A stretch of 64,000 bases of DNA. Origin: Pseudomonadota bacterium. GTDB taxonomy: Bacteria > Pseudomonadota > Alphaproteobacteria > Rhodobacterales > Rhodobacteraceae. The stretch's first letter is position 1. Each line of letters starts with the position of its first letter. Both the position numbers and the translations under genes were made by a program. Below, one piece after another: positions 37,712 through 45,958 of this stretch. The notes under the pieces were generated by a model. It searched no databases. It was not told the DNA's origin and saw only the letters and a list, made by a program, of their open reading frames with translations. Location: positions 1 to 64,000 of the forward strand of contig JAIUPD010000007.1 in the NCBI GenBank assembly GCA_020161615.1, read 5' to 3'.

Positions 37712-39307
37712 ATGGCCCCCCGCGTTCTCGTTTCCGACGCCCTCTCCGAAACCGCCGTCCAGATCTTCCGCGACCGCGGGGTCGAGGTGGATTACCTGCC
37801 GAACCTCGGCAAGGACAAAGAGAAACTGCTTGAGATCATCGGCCAGTACGATGGCCTCGCCATCCGTTCGGCCACCAAGGTGACCGACAAGATCCTCGCC
37901 GCCGCGACCAACCTCAAGGTCATCGGCCGCGCGGGCATCGGGGTCGACAACGTCGATATCCCCGAGGCGTCGAAGAAGGGCATCATCGTGATGAACACCC
38001 CCTTCGGCAATTCGATCACCACCGCCGAACACGCCATCGCCATGATGTTCGCCGTCGCCCGCCAAATTCCCGAGGCCAATGCCTCGACCCATGAGGGCAA
38101 GTGGGAAAAGTCGAAGTTCATGGGGGTCGAGCTCTTCAACAAGACCCTGGGCGTGATCGGCGCGGGCAACATCGGCGGGATCGTCTGCGACCGTGCCGTC
38201 GGCCTGAAGATGAAGGTCATCGCCTACGATCCCTTCCTCTCGGACGAGCGCGCCAAACAATTGGGCGTCACCAAGGTGGAACTGGACGAGCTGCTGGCGC
38301 GGGCCGATTTCATCACGCTGCATGTGCCGATGACCGACAAGACCCGCAACATCCTCAGCCGCGAGAACCTCGCCAAGACCAAGAAGGGCGTGCGGATCAT
38401 CAACTGCGCCCGCGGCGGTCTGATCGACGAGGAGGCGCTGGTCGAGGCGCTGAAATCGGGCCATGTCGCCGGGGCCGCGCTCGATGTCTTCGCCGTCGAA
38501 CCTGCCAAGGAAAGCCCGCTGTTCCACATGCCGAACGTGGTCTGCACGCCGCATCTCGGCGCCTCGACCACCGAGGCGCAGGAGAATGTCGCCCTGCAGG
38601 TGGCCGAGCAGATGGCCGATTACCTGCTGACCGGCGCCGTCTCGAACGCGCTGAACATGCCCTCGGTGACCGCCGAGGAAGCCGCCGTCATGGGCCCCTG
38701 GATCAAGCTGGCCGGGCATCTGGGCAATTTCGCCGGGCAAATGACCGACGAGCCGATCCGCGCCATCAACGTGCTCTATGATGGCGTCGTCTCGGACATG
38801 AACCTCAAGGCGCTGGACTGCGCGGTGATCGCCGGGATCCTGAAATCGGCCAATCCCGATGTGAATCTGGTCTCGGCGCCCATCGTGGCGAAAGAGCGCG
38901 GGATCAAGGTCTCGACCACCACCCAGGACAAGGCGGGCGCCTTCGACGGCTATATCAAGCTGACCATCGTCACCGACAAGCGCGAGCGCTCGCTGGCCGG
39001 GACCGTGTTCAGCGACGGCAAGCCGCGTTTCATCCAGATCAAGGGCATCAACATCGACGCCGAGATCGGCGAGCACATGCTCTACACCACCAACGAGGAC
39101 GTGCCGGGGATCATCGGTCTTCTGGGCATGACCATGGGCAAGAATGGCGTGAACATCGCCAACTTCACCCTCGGCCGGTCGGCGGCGGGTCAGGACGCGA
39201 TCGCGCTTCTCTATCTCGATCAGGCCATTGACCCGAAAGTGGTCGAGACGCTGGAATCGACGGGGATGTTCCAGCAGGTGCATCCGCTCAAGTTCGAGGT
39301 CGCGTAA
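37712..39307 (+). CDS. serA: D-3-phosphoglycerate dehydrogenase
   Basis: SerA oxidises 3-phosphoglycerate, the entry step of serine synthesis. The 531-residue type I (long) enzyme has split substrate-binding parts, an NAD-binding domain with GVIGAGNIGGIVCDRA, the catalytic Arg in NCARGGLIDE and the His in TPHLGAST. An allosteric substrate-binding region (about 320–450) and a C-terminal ACT domain (about 455–531, NEDVPGIIGLLGMTMGKNGV) follow. The ACT domain may sense serine. The start MAPRVLVSD has a CAGGAG site. It is co-oriented with serC. Confidence 0.97.
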   Translation: MAPRVLVSDALSETAVQIFRDRGVEVDYLPNLGKDKEKLLEIIGQYDGLAIRSATKVTDKILAAATNLKVIGRAGIGVDNVDIPEASKKGIIVMNTPFGNSITTAEHAIAMMFAVARQIPEANASTHEGKWEKSKFMGVELFNKTLGVIGAGNIGGIVCDRAVGLKMKVIAYDPFLSDERAKQLGVTKVELDELLARADFITLHVPMTDKTRNILSRENLAKTKKGVRIINCARGGLIDEEALVEALKSGHVAGAALDVFAVEPAKESPLFHMPNVVCTPHLGASTTEAQENVALQVAEQMADYLLTGAVSNALNMPSVTAEEAAVMGPWIKLAGHLGNFAGQMTDEPIRAINVLYDGVVSDMNLKALDCAVIAGILKSANPDVNLVSAPIVAKERGIKVSTTTQDKAGAFDGYIKLTIVTDKRERSLAGTVFSDGKPRFIQIKGINIDAEIGEHMLYTTNEDVPGIIGLLGMTMGKNGVNIANFTLGRSAAGQDAIALLYLDQAIDPKVVETLESTGMFQQVHPLKFEVA

Positions 39308-39325
39308 GCGCCTTCAAAGGTTTGG

Positions 39326-39354
39326 AAAAGCCCCGCTCCGGCGGGGCTTTTTTC
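39326..39354 (+). terminator. Rho-independent terminator of serA
   Basis: AAAAGCCCCGC pairs with GCGGGGC around TCCG and is followed by TTTTTTCTT. It lies 20 bp past the stop. Confidence 0.92.
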
Positions 39355-39363
39355 TTGGCGGAT

Positions 39364-39386
39364 GGTGGGGTGAAACCCCACCCTAC
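39364..39386 (-). repeat. Single REP-type palindrome
   Basis: On the minus strand: GTAG followed by stem GGTGGGG, loop TTTCA and stem CCCCACC. It has the same plan as the paired units at 37625 but a different stem, and lies 10 bp past the serA terminator. Confidence 0.7.
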
Positions 39387-39886
39387 GGGCCGAGGGCGAG
39401 AGGCAGCGCGCCAATGCAAGCCGGGCACGCGCCGGACCGTGGGATGGCGCCGCAACGCCGGTCAGCCTGCGCTTCATGGTTCGGCCCGCTTCCAAACCCG
39501 GTTCGGAGCGGGCGGCAACCAAAGCGCCAGCCCGCCGGTACGGGCCGGCGCTTGCCCGGCGCCTTCGGCCTGATTCCGGGCAGGCAAGGATCACTCGCCA
39601 ATGCTCACCCGCAGGGTACGTGCTCGCGCGCACCAACCTCCCCCGGAACGAAATCCGCGCCCGACCATCGCAATCGGGCGCGCTCCTTTCCCAAGGCAGG
39701 CGCAGAAAATCCGCACCCTCCTCAAAGCCCGGAGGTCCTGCGATGCGCGATCCTGCCCTCGACCGCCTGCTCCCTGCCTTCGCCACCGGCCCCGAAGGGC
39801 TCTTCGCCCTCTGGCGTTGGAGCGGCGACATCAACACCCCTTCCTGCGGCTTCACCGAGGATCCGGTGTCGGGCGTGGCCTGAGTC
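39387..39886. other. Intergenic stretch without a convincing gene
   Basis: About 500 bp between the serA terminator and the FGE gene. All long open frames here are Arg/Pro/Ala-rich on both strands and look like GC-driven noise. It contains a GCCGGTACGGGCCGGC-type palindrome near 39536–39551. The only candidate gene is the 46-codon frame at 39743. Confidence 0.6.
39743..39883 (+). CDS. Possible small protein, 46 aa
   Basis: The frame starts with ATG seven bases after a GGAGG site, and the composition is protein-like (MRDPALDRLLPAFATGPEGL, then FALWRWSGDINTP). It ends three bases before the convergent FGE gene. I recognise no family. It may be a real small gene or the remnant of a longer one; the strong ribosome site is the main support. 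Confidence 0.35.
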   Translation: MRDPALDRLLPAFATGPEGLFALWRWSGDINTPSCGFTEDPVSGVA

Positions 39887-40843
39887 TCACCCCGCCAGCC
39901 GCATCCCCATATGCCCAGTCGAACTGTCCGGCGTGTTATGGGTTCGCGAATGCACCTGATAGCGTTCGCAATAGCTGACGTGACAGAGATACGACCCGCC
40001 GCGGATCACATAGCCAGGCCCGTCGGCCGGTCCCTGCGGATCGCGCGGCGGCAGCTTGCCGTCGCCTTGGGGCAGGGGGCCGAATTTGGTTGCGGTCCAT
40101 TCCCAGACATTGCCGGTCAGGTTGTGGAACCCATAGGCATTGGGCGGGAAATGATCGGCCGGGCAGGTGCCGATGAACCCGTCTTCGGCGCTGTTCAGGC
40201 GGGGAAACTCCCCTTGCCAGGTGTTGTGCCGATGGCCCGAGGCCGGGACCAGCTCGTTCCCCCAGGGGAAGCGCGCCTGCTTCAGGCCGCCCCGCGCGGC
40301 GAATTCCCACTCGGCCTCGGTCGGCAACGTGAGCCCCAGATACTCGGCCATCGCCGCCGCATCGAACCAGCTCAGATGCACCGCCGGATGGTCGGGCTTC
40401 TCGCGCCAGTCGGACCCCGGCCCCTCGGGCGCCGCCCAGTTCGCGCCCGCCACCGCCCGCCACCAGGGCGTCTGCGGCGGGTGCTCGACATAGCCCAGCG
40501 GATCCTCCAGGAAGAGGTGGAAGACAAAGGACCAGCCCTCGCGCTCGGCCACACTGCGATAGCCCGATTCCGCGGCGAAAGCGGCCCATTGCCGGTTGGT
40601 CACCACCGTCCGCCCCAGCCGGAAGGGCGAGACGAAGACCCGCCGCCGGGGGCTGTCCATGTCGTCCGGATACCGGCCCTTGGCCGCGCCCATGTCGAAG
40701 AACCCGCCCTTCAGCGCGATCAGTCCGGCCGCGATCTCGGATTTCAGTGCGTCAGAGGCCCGCCGCGCCAGCGCCGGTGCCAAGCGTGTTTCGGGCAGCG
40801 CCAGGCCGGGGCCCGCGGGGGCGCAACAGGATTTGCCGTCCAT
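39887..40843 (-). CDS. Formylglycine-generating enzyme (SUMF1 family)
   Basis: FGE oxidises a Cys of sulfatases to formylglycine using copper and oxygen. The 318-residue product keeps both copper-binding, catalytic cysteines, Cys287 and Cys292 in RGGSYLCHVSYCERYQVHSR, followed by NTPDSSTGHMGMR. This spacing is as in human and bacterial FGE. It also has GGFFDMG, LPTEAEWEFAARGG and the NLTGNVWEWT motif. The start MDGKSCCAPAG, with GGAGG five bases upstream, is preferred over an ATG four codons earlier. No sulfatase gene is in the window. It lies 102 bp downstream of the curlin genes, beyond a terminator. Confidence 0.93.
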   Translation of the reverse strand: MDGKSCCAPAGPGLALPETRLAPALARRASDALKSEIAAGLIALKGGFFDMGAAKGRYPDDMDSPRRRVFVSPFRLGRTVVTNRQWAAFAAESGYRSVAEREGWSFVFHLFLEDPLGYVEHPPQTPWWRAVAGANWAAPEGPGSDWREKPDHPAVHLSWFDAAAMAEYLGLTLPTEAEWEFAARGGLKQARFPWGNELVPASGHRHNTWQGEFPRLNSAEDGFIGTCPADHFPPNAYGFHNLTGNVWEWTATKFGPLPQGDGKLPPRDPQGPADGPGYVIRGGSYLCHVSYCERYQVHSRTHNTPDSSTGHMGMRLAG

Positions 40844-40883
40844 CCATCCCTCCATCCTGCGCCTGTCCTGCACCCGGACGCGG

Positions 40884-40918
40884 GAAAAGGCAACGGGCGG
40901 TCCCGAAGGAACCGCCCG
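40884..40918 (-). terminator. Terminator after the curlin genes
   Basis: On the minus strand a CGGGCGGT stem pairs with ACCGCCCG across a short loop and is followed by TTGCCTTTTCCC. It lies between the second curlin gene and the FGE gene, so the FGE gene may have a separate promoter. Confidence 0.65.
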
Positions 40919-40945
40919 CGCCACAGGTCCGGGTGGGGAGGGGGT

Positions 40946-41335
40946 TTACCACCCGAACAGGAGGGTGAGGCCTGTTTGTCCGCCGTTTTGCTGGACGGCG
41001 GCGTTGGTGTTTTGGCCGAACTGGAAAAGGCCATAGGCGTTGTTTCCGCCGGTCTGGGTGATGGTGCCGGTATGGCCGGCGCCTTCCTGGTGGATGATGG
41101 CCTGGTCGGTGGCGCCCTGGGCGATGCCGGCGGCGTTGTTGACGCCGTGCTGGGTGACATGGCCATTGGCCTGGATGTCGTTGTGCAGCGCATAGAGCGC
41201 GAGGCCGATGCGCAGCGCCTGGGCCTCCTGTGCGTTGGAGGGAGCGATGTTGAGGGCGACCGAGCCTCCGGCCGAGGCGGCCATGGGCAGGGCGGTGGTG
41301 GCGGCGAGGGCGGCGGCGAAAGCGAGGGTTTTCAT
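40946..41335 (-). CDS. Curlin-repeat protein (CsgB-like or minor curlin)
   Basis: A 129-residue secreted protein with signal peptide (ending ASA before GGSVAL). It has a spacer region and then about four curlin-like repeats rich in Gln, Asn and Gly (VTQHGVNNAAGIAQGATDQA, TITQTGGNNAYGLFQFGQNT, NAAVQQNGGQ). The C-terminus TLLFGW is hydrophobic. CsgB-type proteins nucleate curli fibres on the cell surface. Third gene of csgA–csgH–curlin. A longer non-repeat N-terminal region distinguishes it from the first curlin. Confidence 0.82.
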   Translation of the reverse strand: MKTLAFAAALAATTALPMAASAGGSVALNIAPSNAQEAQALRIGLALYALHNDIQANGHVTQHGVNNAAGIAQGATDQAIIHQEGAGHTGTITQTGGNNAYGLFQFGQNTNAAVQQNGGQTGLTLLFGW

Positions 41336-41439
41336 GGCTTGGGTCCTTGGCAGAGGAGGGATGAGGGGGGCTGAAAGGCTTTGGTCTGGAAGAAGGATCT
41401 TGGAAGGAACCGGGGGGAGCAGGGCCCCGGCGGCTCGTC

Positions 41440-41859
41440 TCAGAGGCGGGCGTCGGCGCAGGTCAGGGCCCGGCCGCCCACGGTGACGTCGAGATCGACA
41501 TGATGGCTGCGCGGGCTGCCCGGGAGGCGGGTCTCGCCCAGCACCTCGGTGCCGCCGGCGGCGACCGAGAAATCGCCCGACTGGCGGATCGTGGTGCTGC
41601 CGCCGCCCCCGGTCGAGGTGATGGCCAGGGCATAGGCGCCCTGGGTGGCCTGCCGGGCATGGACGCGGCCGGTGATCAGCGTGCCCGAGCCCACGGGTTC
41701 GAGGGCGATCTCGCAGACCACGGGGGCGGCGGCGGGGCGCGAATTCTCGGCGAAAGCGGCGGAACAGGCGGCCATCGCGGCCAGCGACAGGCCGAGGAGG
41801 ACCGCGGGCGCCCGGCGGGTCTGGATGCGGCGGTCGGGGAAGGTCTTGGTGCTGCGCAT
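41440..41859 (-). CDS. csgH: CsgH-like curli assembly inhibitor
   Basis: A 139-residue periplasmic protein with an N-terminal signal or anchor (about 20–42) and a single beta-sandwich domain (VCEIALEPVGSGTLITG, YALAITSTGGGGSTTIRQSG, DFSVAAGGTEVLGETRLPG, then Cys near the end). Alphaproteobacterial CsgH takes the place of CsgC and blocks premature amyloid formation of CsgA. The position between two curlin genes supports this. The start MRSTKTFPDR is the first ATG with a plausible leader. Confidence 0.82.
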   Translation of the reverse strand: MRSTKTFPDRRIQTRRAPAVLLGLSLAAMAACSAAFAENSRPAAAPVVCEIALEPVGSGTLITGRVHARQATQGAYALAITSTGGGGSTTIRQSGDFSVAAGGTEVLGETRLPGSPRSHHVDLDVTVGGRALTCADARL

Positions 41860-41978
41860 GGCGGGATCCTCAGGGTGAAACGGGGGATGGCAGGGGCCGC
41901 GGGGTCCGGGGGCTGAACCCCGCGGCGGGAGGGGAGCGGGAGGGGACGCTCCCCCGGGGAGGTCAGTGCTGGACGCCC

Positions 41979-42416
41979 TCAGTGCTGAACGATGGCGATG
42001 ACGTTGCCGACGCCGGTCTGGGTGGCCGAGGCCGAGTTGTTGTCGCCCAGCTGCACGACGGCGGCGACGTTGTTGCGGCCGTACTGGCCGACATCGGCGG
42101 CGTTGTTGTTGCCCATCTGGGCGACGCCCACGGTGTTGCGGCGGCCCCATTGGTCGGTGCTGGCCGAGTTGTTCCAGCCCGACTGGCCGATGGCGGCGTC
42201 GTTGCGGCGGCCGTCCTGGGTGGCGACGGCGATGTTCGAGCCGCCGTTCTGGATCACGGTCAGGCGCTGACGATGGCCCGACTGGCCGCCGCCGACCTGG
42301 TTGTTCCAGCCGTTCTGCTCGACCACGACGCGGTGGCCGCCGGTGGCGAGGGCGGGCAGCGCGGTGGCGCCGATCAGGGTGGCGAGGACGAGGGTTTTGA
42401 AGGATTTGGCGAACAT
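41979..42416 (-). CDS. csgA: Major curlin subunit (CsgA-like)
   Basis: A 145-residue secreted amyloid protein. The signal peptide ends ALPALA. The mature part is about six imperfect repeats with the curlin pattern Q-x-G-x-x-N: VVEQNGWNNQVGGGQSG, VIQNGGSNIAVATQDG, IGQSGWNNSASTDQWG, VAQMGNNNAADVGQYG, VVQLGDNNSASATQTG. A GGAG site lies nine bases upstream. It is first in the block. The secretion genes csgE, csgF and csgG are not in this window. Confidence 0.88.
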   Translation of the reverse strand: MFAKSFKTLVLATLIGATALPALATGGHRVVVEQNGWNNQVGGGQSGHRQRLTVIQNGGSNIAVATQDGRRNDAAIGQSGWNNSASTDQWGRRNTVGVAQMGNNNAADVGQYGRNNVAAVVQLGDNNSASATQTGVGNVIAIVQH

Positions 42417-42631
42417 GGTCTGGGTCTCCGTAAGGGTGTGGCCTGATGGGTTGGTGGCCGGGGTTGAATGGGGTGGTCGGGTTGCTGTGGGTTGTGTGGT
42501 TCGGTCGTGTCAGTCGGGGAGCGCCGGTGCCCCGTGTCGTCCGGGGCGGTCTGTGCTTCCGATGAGACCAATCTGGCCGCCCGGCCCGGGTCAGACAAAA
42601 TCAGCGCGCCGTGGGGCGATAACCGGGGGTC

Positions 42632-42646
42632 TGTTATCCGATAACA
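42632..42646. promoter_or_regulatory. Palindromic operator-like site, copy 1
   Basis: TGTTATCCGATAACA has perfect 7-bp arms around one central base. An extra half-site, GATAAC, lies just upstream at 42618–42623. It lies 216 bp upstream of csgA on its 5' side. The regulator is unknown. Confidence 0.5.
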
Positions 42647-42806
42647 AGCCGGGCGATTGCCGCTAAGATATTGATACCGAACCGATTCGCCGGGTACTTC
42701 CGCCACAGACCCTCCCCGCGCGCCCCAGGCCCGGACACCGCCTTTCCCGTGACAGCCCCCGCTCCGGCGCCCCGCAGGCGGCACATCACCCCCTCGCGCG
42801 CCCGGC

Positions 42807-42821
42807 TGTTATCCGATGACA
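42807..42821. promoter_or_regulatory. Palindromic operator-like site, copy 2
   Basis: TGTTATCCGATGACA matches copy 1 in 14 of 15 bases, 175 bp away. Recurrence of such a sequence in a 70% GC region is unlikely by chance and suggests a pair of regulator sites. Confidence 0.45.
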
Positions 42822-43270
42822 GGCCCGATCCGCCCCCCGGCCGCCGCCCCTGACCCGGCCTCGACTCAGGCCCCGCCGACTCACCCCCACCCCGCCCGAC
42901 TCACCCGCGGCGCGGGCAGAAGGCGTATTTGCAGCAGAATGAAAGCCCGGGGGGCGGCGGACGAGGGGGCCGGCACGGAGCCCGCCGCGCGGGCAAGGAC
43001 CACGAAGCGAGCACAGGGGCCGAGACCGCCCCACCGCCCCACCGCCCCCCGGATCCGCGGCTCGGGACGCGAGCCACGGACACCGCACAGACGAAAACGG
43101 CGGATCGCGCCTCTCGGGCAAGACGAGGGCCCCGCCCCAACCCTTCGTTGCGGCCCGACAGTCGCCCAACGCGCCCGCGACAGCCGCCAACAAAAGCGAA
43201 ATACCGCCTCGGGCGTTGACTTCCCCTGCCCCGGACCGCCACTCTCCGCCCCAGTCGAAGGAGCAGCGCC

Positions 43271-43504
43271 ATGTCATCCATGCAAAGCGGGAGCCTCTCC
43301 AACCAGAGAGACGAGACGATCCCGGGACTCGGCTTTGGTTTCGGGGGACAGAAGACGGCACGGGCGCGCAACGGGGCCTCGGCGGGCGGCCTGAGGTCAC
43401 GGCGCGACGCCAGGCATCGCTCCCGGTGCGCCATCTCGCCGCCCTGCCCCGATCATCGCCTGTGGCACCCGGCCCGGCCTCGCCCTATGGGGCCGCGCCC
43501 ATGA
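43271..43504 (+). CDS. Doubtful small frame ahead of the RHH gene
   Basis: A 77-codon frame with a good AAGGAG site seven bases before ATG and a stop overlapping the RHH start (ATGA). The first 28 residues look protein-like (MSSMQSGSLSNQRDETIPGL), but the rest is Arg/Pro-rich. It may be a leader or upstream frame for the RHH gene, or chance. Confidence 0.25.
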   Translation: MSSMQSGSLSNQRDETIPGLGFGFGGQKTARARNGASAGGLRSRRDARHRSRCAISPPCPDHRLWHPARPRPMGPRP

Positions 43505-43734
43505 CCCGGCCCGAGAAGCACTCGCTCACCCTGAAGGGCCACCGGACCTCGGTTTCGCTGGAGCCCGAATTCTGGGCGGCCTTCCGGGCGCTGGCCCGCG
43601 CGCAGGGTCAGGGGATCAACGAATGCGCCGCTGCCATCGACGCGGCGCGGGGCGACCTGGGGCTGGCCAGCGCCATCCGGCTGGCGGTGCTGCGCGACCT
43701 GCAGGCCCGCGCCGGCGGCTCAGAGGGGGCGTAG
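43501..43734 (+). CDS. Ribbon-helix-helix domain protein
   Basis: A 77-residue small DNA-binding-type protein of the RHH_4 kind. The beta strand is [20 protein letters not shown] and the helices are [20 protein letters not shown] and IRLAVLRDL. In relatives this gene sits next to DUF4169 and fumC; here it is 7 kb away from them. It may be an autoregulator; the target is unknown. Its 3' end overlaps the convergent gamma-carbonic-anhydrase-like gene by 15 bp. Confidence 0.8.
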   Translation: MTRPEKHSLTLKGHRTSVSLEPEFWAAFRALARAQGQGINECAAAIDAARGDLGLASAIRLAVLRDLQARAGGSEGA

Positions 43735-44238
43735 CCCGTCGCGGAAGCGGCGCATGTTGTCCTGATAGAGGCGCGCCGAGGTCCGCAGCCGGGCGAAAGC
43801 TGCCTCGTCCAGCTGCCGCACCACCTTGCCGGGAGACCCCATGACCAGCGAGCCATCGGGGATCTCTTTCCCCTCGGTGATCAGCGCGCCCGCGCCGATC
43901 AGGCAGTTGCGGCCGATCCGGGCGCCGTTCAACACCGTCGCCCCCATGCCGATCAGCGTCTCGTCGCCGATGGTGCAGCCGTGCAGGATGACGTTGTGCC
44001 CGATGGTGCAGTCGCGGCCGATGGTCAGCGGATAGCCCATGTCGGTGTGCAGCGTGCAGCCTTCCTGCACGTTCGAGCCGGCGCCGACCTCGATCCATTC
44101 GTTGTCACCGCGCAGCGTCGCCGTGAACCAGACCGAGGCACCCGCCGCCAGCCGCACCCGGCCGATGACATTGGCGTCAGGCGCGACCCAGGTGTCGGGG
44201 TCGATCTCGGGCGTCAGCCCGGCCAGGGCGTAGATCAT
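43720..44238 (-). CDS. Gamma-carbonic-anhydrase-like hexapeptide protein
   Basis: A 172-residue left-handed beta-helix protein (repeats such as [40 protein letters not shown]). The three zinc-ligand His of the gamma-CA/PaaY/YrdA family are present (TLHTD, IGHN, LHGC). These proteins are metal-binding and sometimes have weak carbonic anhydrase or thioesterase activity. The start overlaps the gmk stop by four bases, so it is last in the yicC–gmk–CA operon. Confidence 0.9.
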   Translation of the reverse strand: MIYALAGLTPEIDPDTWVAPDANVIGRVRLAAGASVWFTATLRGDNEWIEVGAGSNVQEGCTLHTDMGYPLTIGRDCTIGHNVILHGCTIGDETLIGMGATVLNGARIGRNCLIGAGALITEGKEIPDGSLVMGSPGKVVRQLDEAAFARLRTSARLYQDNMRRFRDGLRPL

Positions 44239-44900
44239 GGCGTATCTCCGGGGTTGCGGGCGTCGAATTCGCGGTTCAGCCCGCGGACGAAATCGGTGAG
44301 GCCGGGCTGACGGTCGCGGCGCATCCGCTCGGCGCGCAGGATGGTCTGCAACTCCTCCTCGGCCCGGTCGATGTCTTCATTGACGATGACATAATCGTAT
44401 TCCGCCCAATGGCTGATCTCGTCGCGACTCTTGGCCATGCGCCCGGCGATCACCGCATCCGTGTCCTGGGCCCGGGTCCTGAGGCGCGCTTCCAGATCGG
44501 CGATCGAGGGCGGCAGGATGAAGATCGACACCACGTCATGGCGCAGCTCGGAATTGCGCACCTGCTGGCCGCCCTGCCAGTCGATGTCGAAAAGCGTATC
44601 GCGCCCCTCGGTCATCGCCGCGGCGACCGGCCCCTTGGGCGTGCCGTAGAAATTGCCGAAGACCTCGGCATGTTCCAGCATCTCGCCCGCCGCGACCATG
44701 GCGGTGAATTCGGGTTTCGACTTGAAGTAGTACTCCACCCCGTCCGTCTCGCCGGGACGCGGGGCGCGGGTGGTGGCGCTGACCGAGAATTTCAGCGTCG
44801 GGTCCCAGGCCATCAGCCGGCGGGCCAGCGTGGATTTCCCCGCGCCCGAGGGCGAGGAAAGGATGATCAAGAGGCCGCGCCGCGAGGCAAAGGGGGCCAT
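44235..44900 (-). CDS. gmk: Guanylate kinase
   Basis: Gmk phosphorylates GMP to GDP. The 221-residue product shows the P-loop [15 protein letters not shown] at about 15–29, the GMP-binding [11 protein letters not shown] and GVEYYF, and the [11 protein letters not shown] motif. It has a C-terminal extension of about 15 residues. It begins three bases after yicC; yicC–gmk is a widely conserved pair. Confidence 0.97.
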   Translation of the reverse strand: MAPFASRRGLLIILSSPSGAGKSTLARRLMAWDPTLKFSVSATTRAPRPGETDGVEYYFKSKPEFTAMVAAGEMLEHAEVFGNFYGTPKGPVAAAMTEGRDTLFDIDWQGGQQVRNSELRHDVVSIFILPPSIADLEARLRTRAQDTDAVIAGRMAKSRDEISHWAEYDYVIVNEDIDRAEEELQTILRAERMRRDRQPGLTDFVRGLNREFDARNPGDTP

Positions 44901-44903
44901 CGC

Positions 44904-45806
44904 CTACTCCAAGTTCTGCACCTGCTCGCGCATCTGGTCGATCACGGTCTTGAGGTCAAGGCCGATCCGCGTCAGGTCGGCGCTCTGCGCCTTGGAACAC
45001 AAGGTATTGGCCTCGCGGTTGAATTCCTGCATCAGGAAATCGAGCTTGCGGCCCATGGGCTCGCTCTGCGCCATCAGGCGGCGCGCGGCGGTGACATGGG
45101 CGTCGAGGCGGTCGAGTTCCTCGGTCACGTCGGTCTTGACGGCGATCAGTGCCATTTCCTGTTCCAGACGCCCGGGGTCCAGGCCGGGGGCAGCCTCGGC
45201 CAGCCGTGCCAGCGCCGCCTTCAGCGCTTCGATCTGGTCGGGGCGGCGGGCGGCAGCGGCTTGCCGGGCCTCGGCCGTGAGGCTGGCAATGGCGTCGATC
45301 TGGGCGTCGATCACCTGGGCCAGCGCCGCGCCCTCGGCCGCGCGCATGGCGTCGAAGGCGGCCAGCAGCGCCTCCGCCCGGATCAGCAAGGCGCCGACCA
45401 GCGCGGCCTGGTCCAGCGTCTCGGGTCCGCTGTCGATCACCCCTTTCAGGCCCAGCAGATCCGCCGCGGTCATCGGTGCCAGCCCCAGCCCGCGGGCCTC
45501 GGCCTGAGCTTCGGCCGCCATGACCATCGAGACCGCCGCCTCCAGCGCCGCGGGGTTGAGTCGCATCGGCCCGGCTGATTCGCTTCGGGACAGTTTCAAC
45601 GATAGGGAAACATTGCCCCTCTTAACCTTGTCTGAAAGTATTTTGCGCAACGACCCTTCCAGCCCGTCGAGCCAATCCGGCAGCCTAAATCGCAGGTCCA
45701 GGCCCCTGCCATTGACCGCGCGAAGGTCCCATTGCGCGGAATAAACCACTGAATCTAATGAGATTTCGCCCGTTTCGGAGGCGTAGCCGGTCATCGACTT
45801 AACCAT
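44904..45806 (-). CDS. yicC: YicC-family endoribonuclease
   Basis: A 300-residue YicC protein, a family with endoribonuclease activity toward RNA such as RyhB in E. coli. The N-terminal part has KSMTGYASETGEI and LRAVNGRGLDLRFRLPDWLD. The C-terminal DUF1732 part has RLDAHVTAARRLM, GRKLDFLMQEFNREANTL, SKAQSADLT and LKTVIDQMREQVQNLE. The first 80 codons are less GC-rich than the rest. First gene of the operon with gmk and the gamma-CA-like gene. Confidence 0.93.
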   Translation of the reverse strand: MVKSMTGYASETGEISLDSVVYSAQWDLRAVNGRGLDLRFRLPDWLDGLEGSLRKILSDKVKRGNVSLSLKLSRSESAGPMRLNPAALEAAVSMVMAAEAQAEARGLGLAPMTAADLLGLKGVIDSGPETLDQAALVGALLIRAEALLAAFDAMRAAEGAALAQVIDAQIDAIASLTAEARQAAAARRPDQIEALKAALARLAEAAPGLDPGRLEQEMALIAVKTDVTEELDRLDAHVTAARRLMAQSEPMGRKLDFLMQEFNREANTLCSKAQSADLTRIGLDLKTVIDQMREQVQNLE

Positions 45807-45836
45807 TTCCCTAGAATTTGTCCCCTTTGTGGCGAA

Positions 45837-45865
45837 TTGAGGCTAGATTAAGGCAACAGTAAGAA
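45837..45865 (+). promoter_or_regulatory. Possible promoter of the PAS_5 gene
   Basis: TTGAGG at 45837–45842 and TAAGAA at 45860–45865 are separated by 17 bp, in the AT-richest part of this neighbourhood, 94 bp upstream of the PAS gene. The -10 match is weak. Confidence 0.3.
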
Positions 45866-45958
45866 TTCTCAAACAAAGGTAAACAGCGGGTCGGACGGGT
45901 TCGATTGGCCGGGGGGGTCAACGGAACGGGTCATCGACCGGGTTTGTGGAGATGAACT

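Larger units (their letters stand above)
42417..43270. other. Long leader/intergenic region upstream of csgA, no convincing gene
   Basis: About 850 bp with open frames on both strands but no coherent protein; all frames are Arg/Pro/Ala-rich. The first 230 bp are less GC-rich and G/T-heavy, and probably hold the curli promoter. The part from 42820 to 43210 is strongly purine/C-skewed, unlike the coding sequence around it. Two related 15-bp palindromes at 42632 and 42807 are the clearest signals. Confidence 0.6.

Noticed and set aside
39220..39855. A 211-codon minus-strand frame overlapping the serA end
   Set aside because: It overlaps the serA coding end, terminator and REP unit, and has no recognisable domain.
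42786..43434. Overlapping open frames on both strands upstream of the RHH gene
   Set aside because: None has a plausible ribosome site plus protein-like composition; all are Arg/Pro/Ala/Gly-biased.
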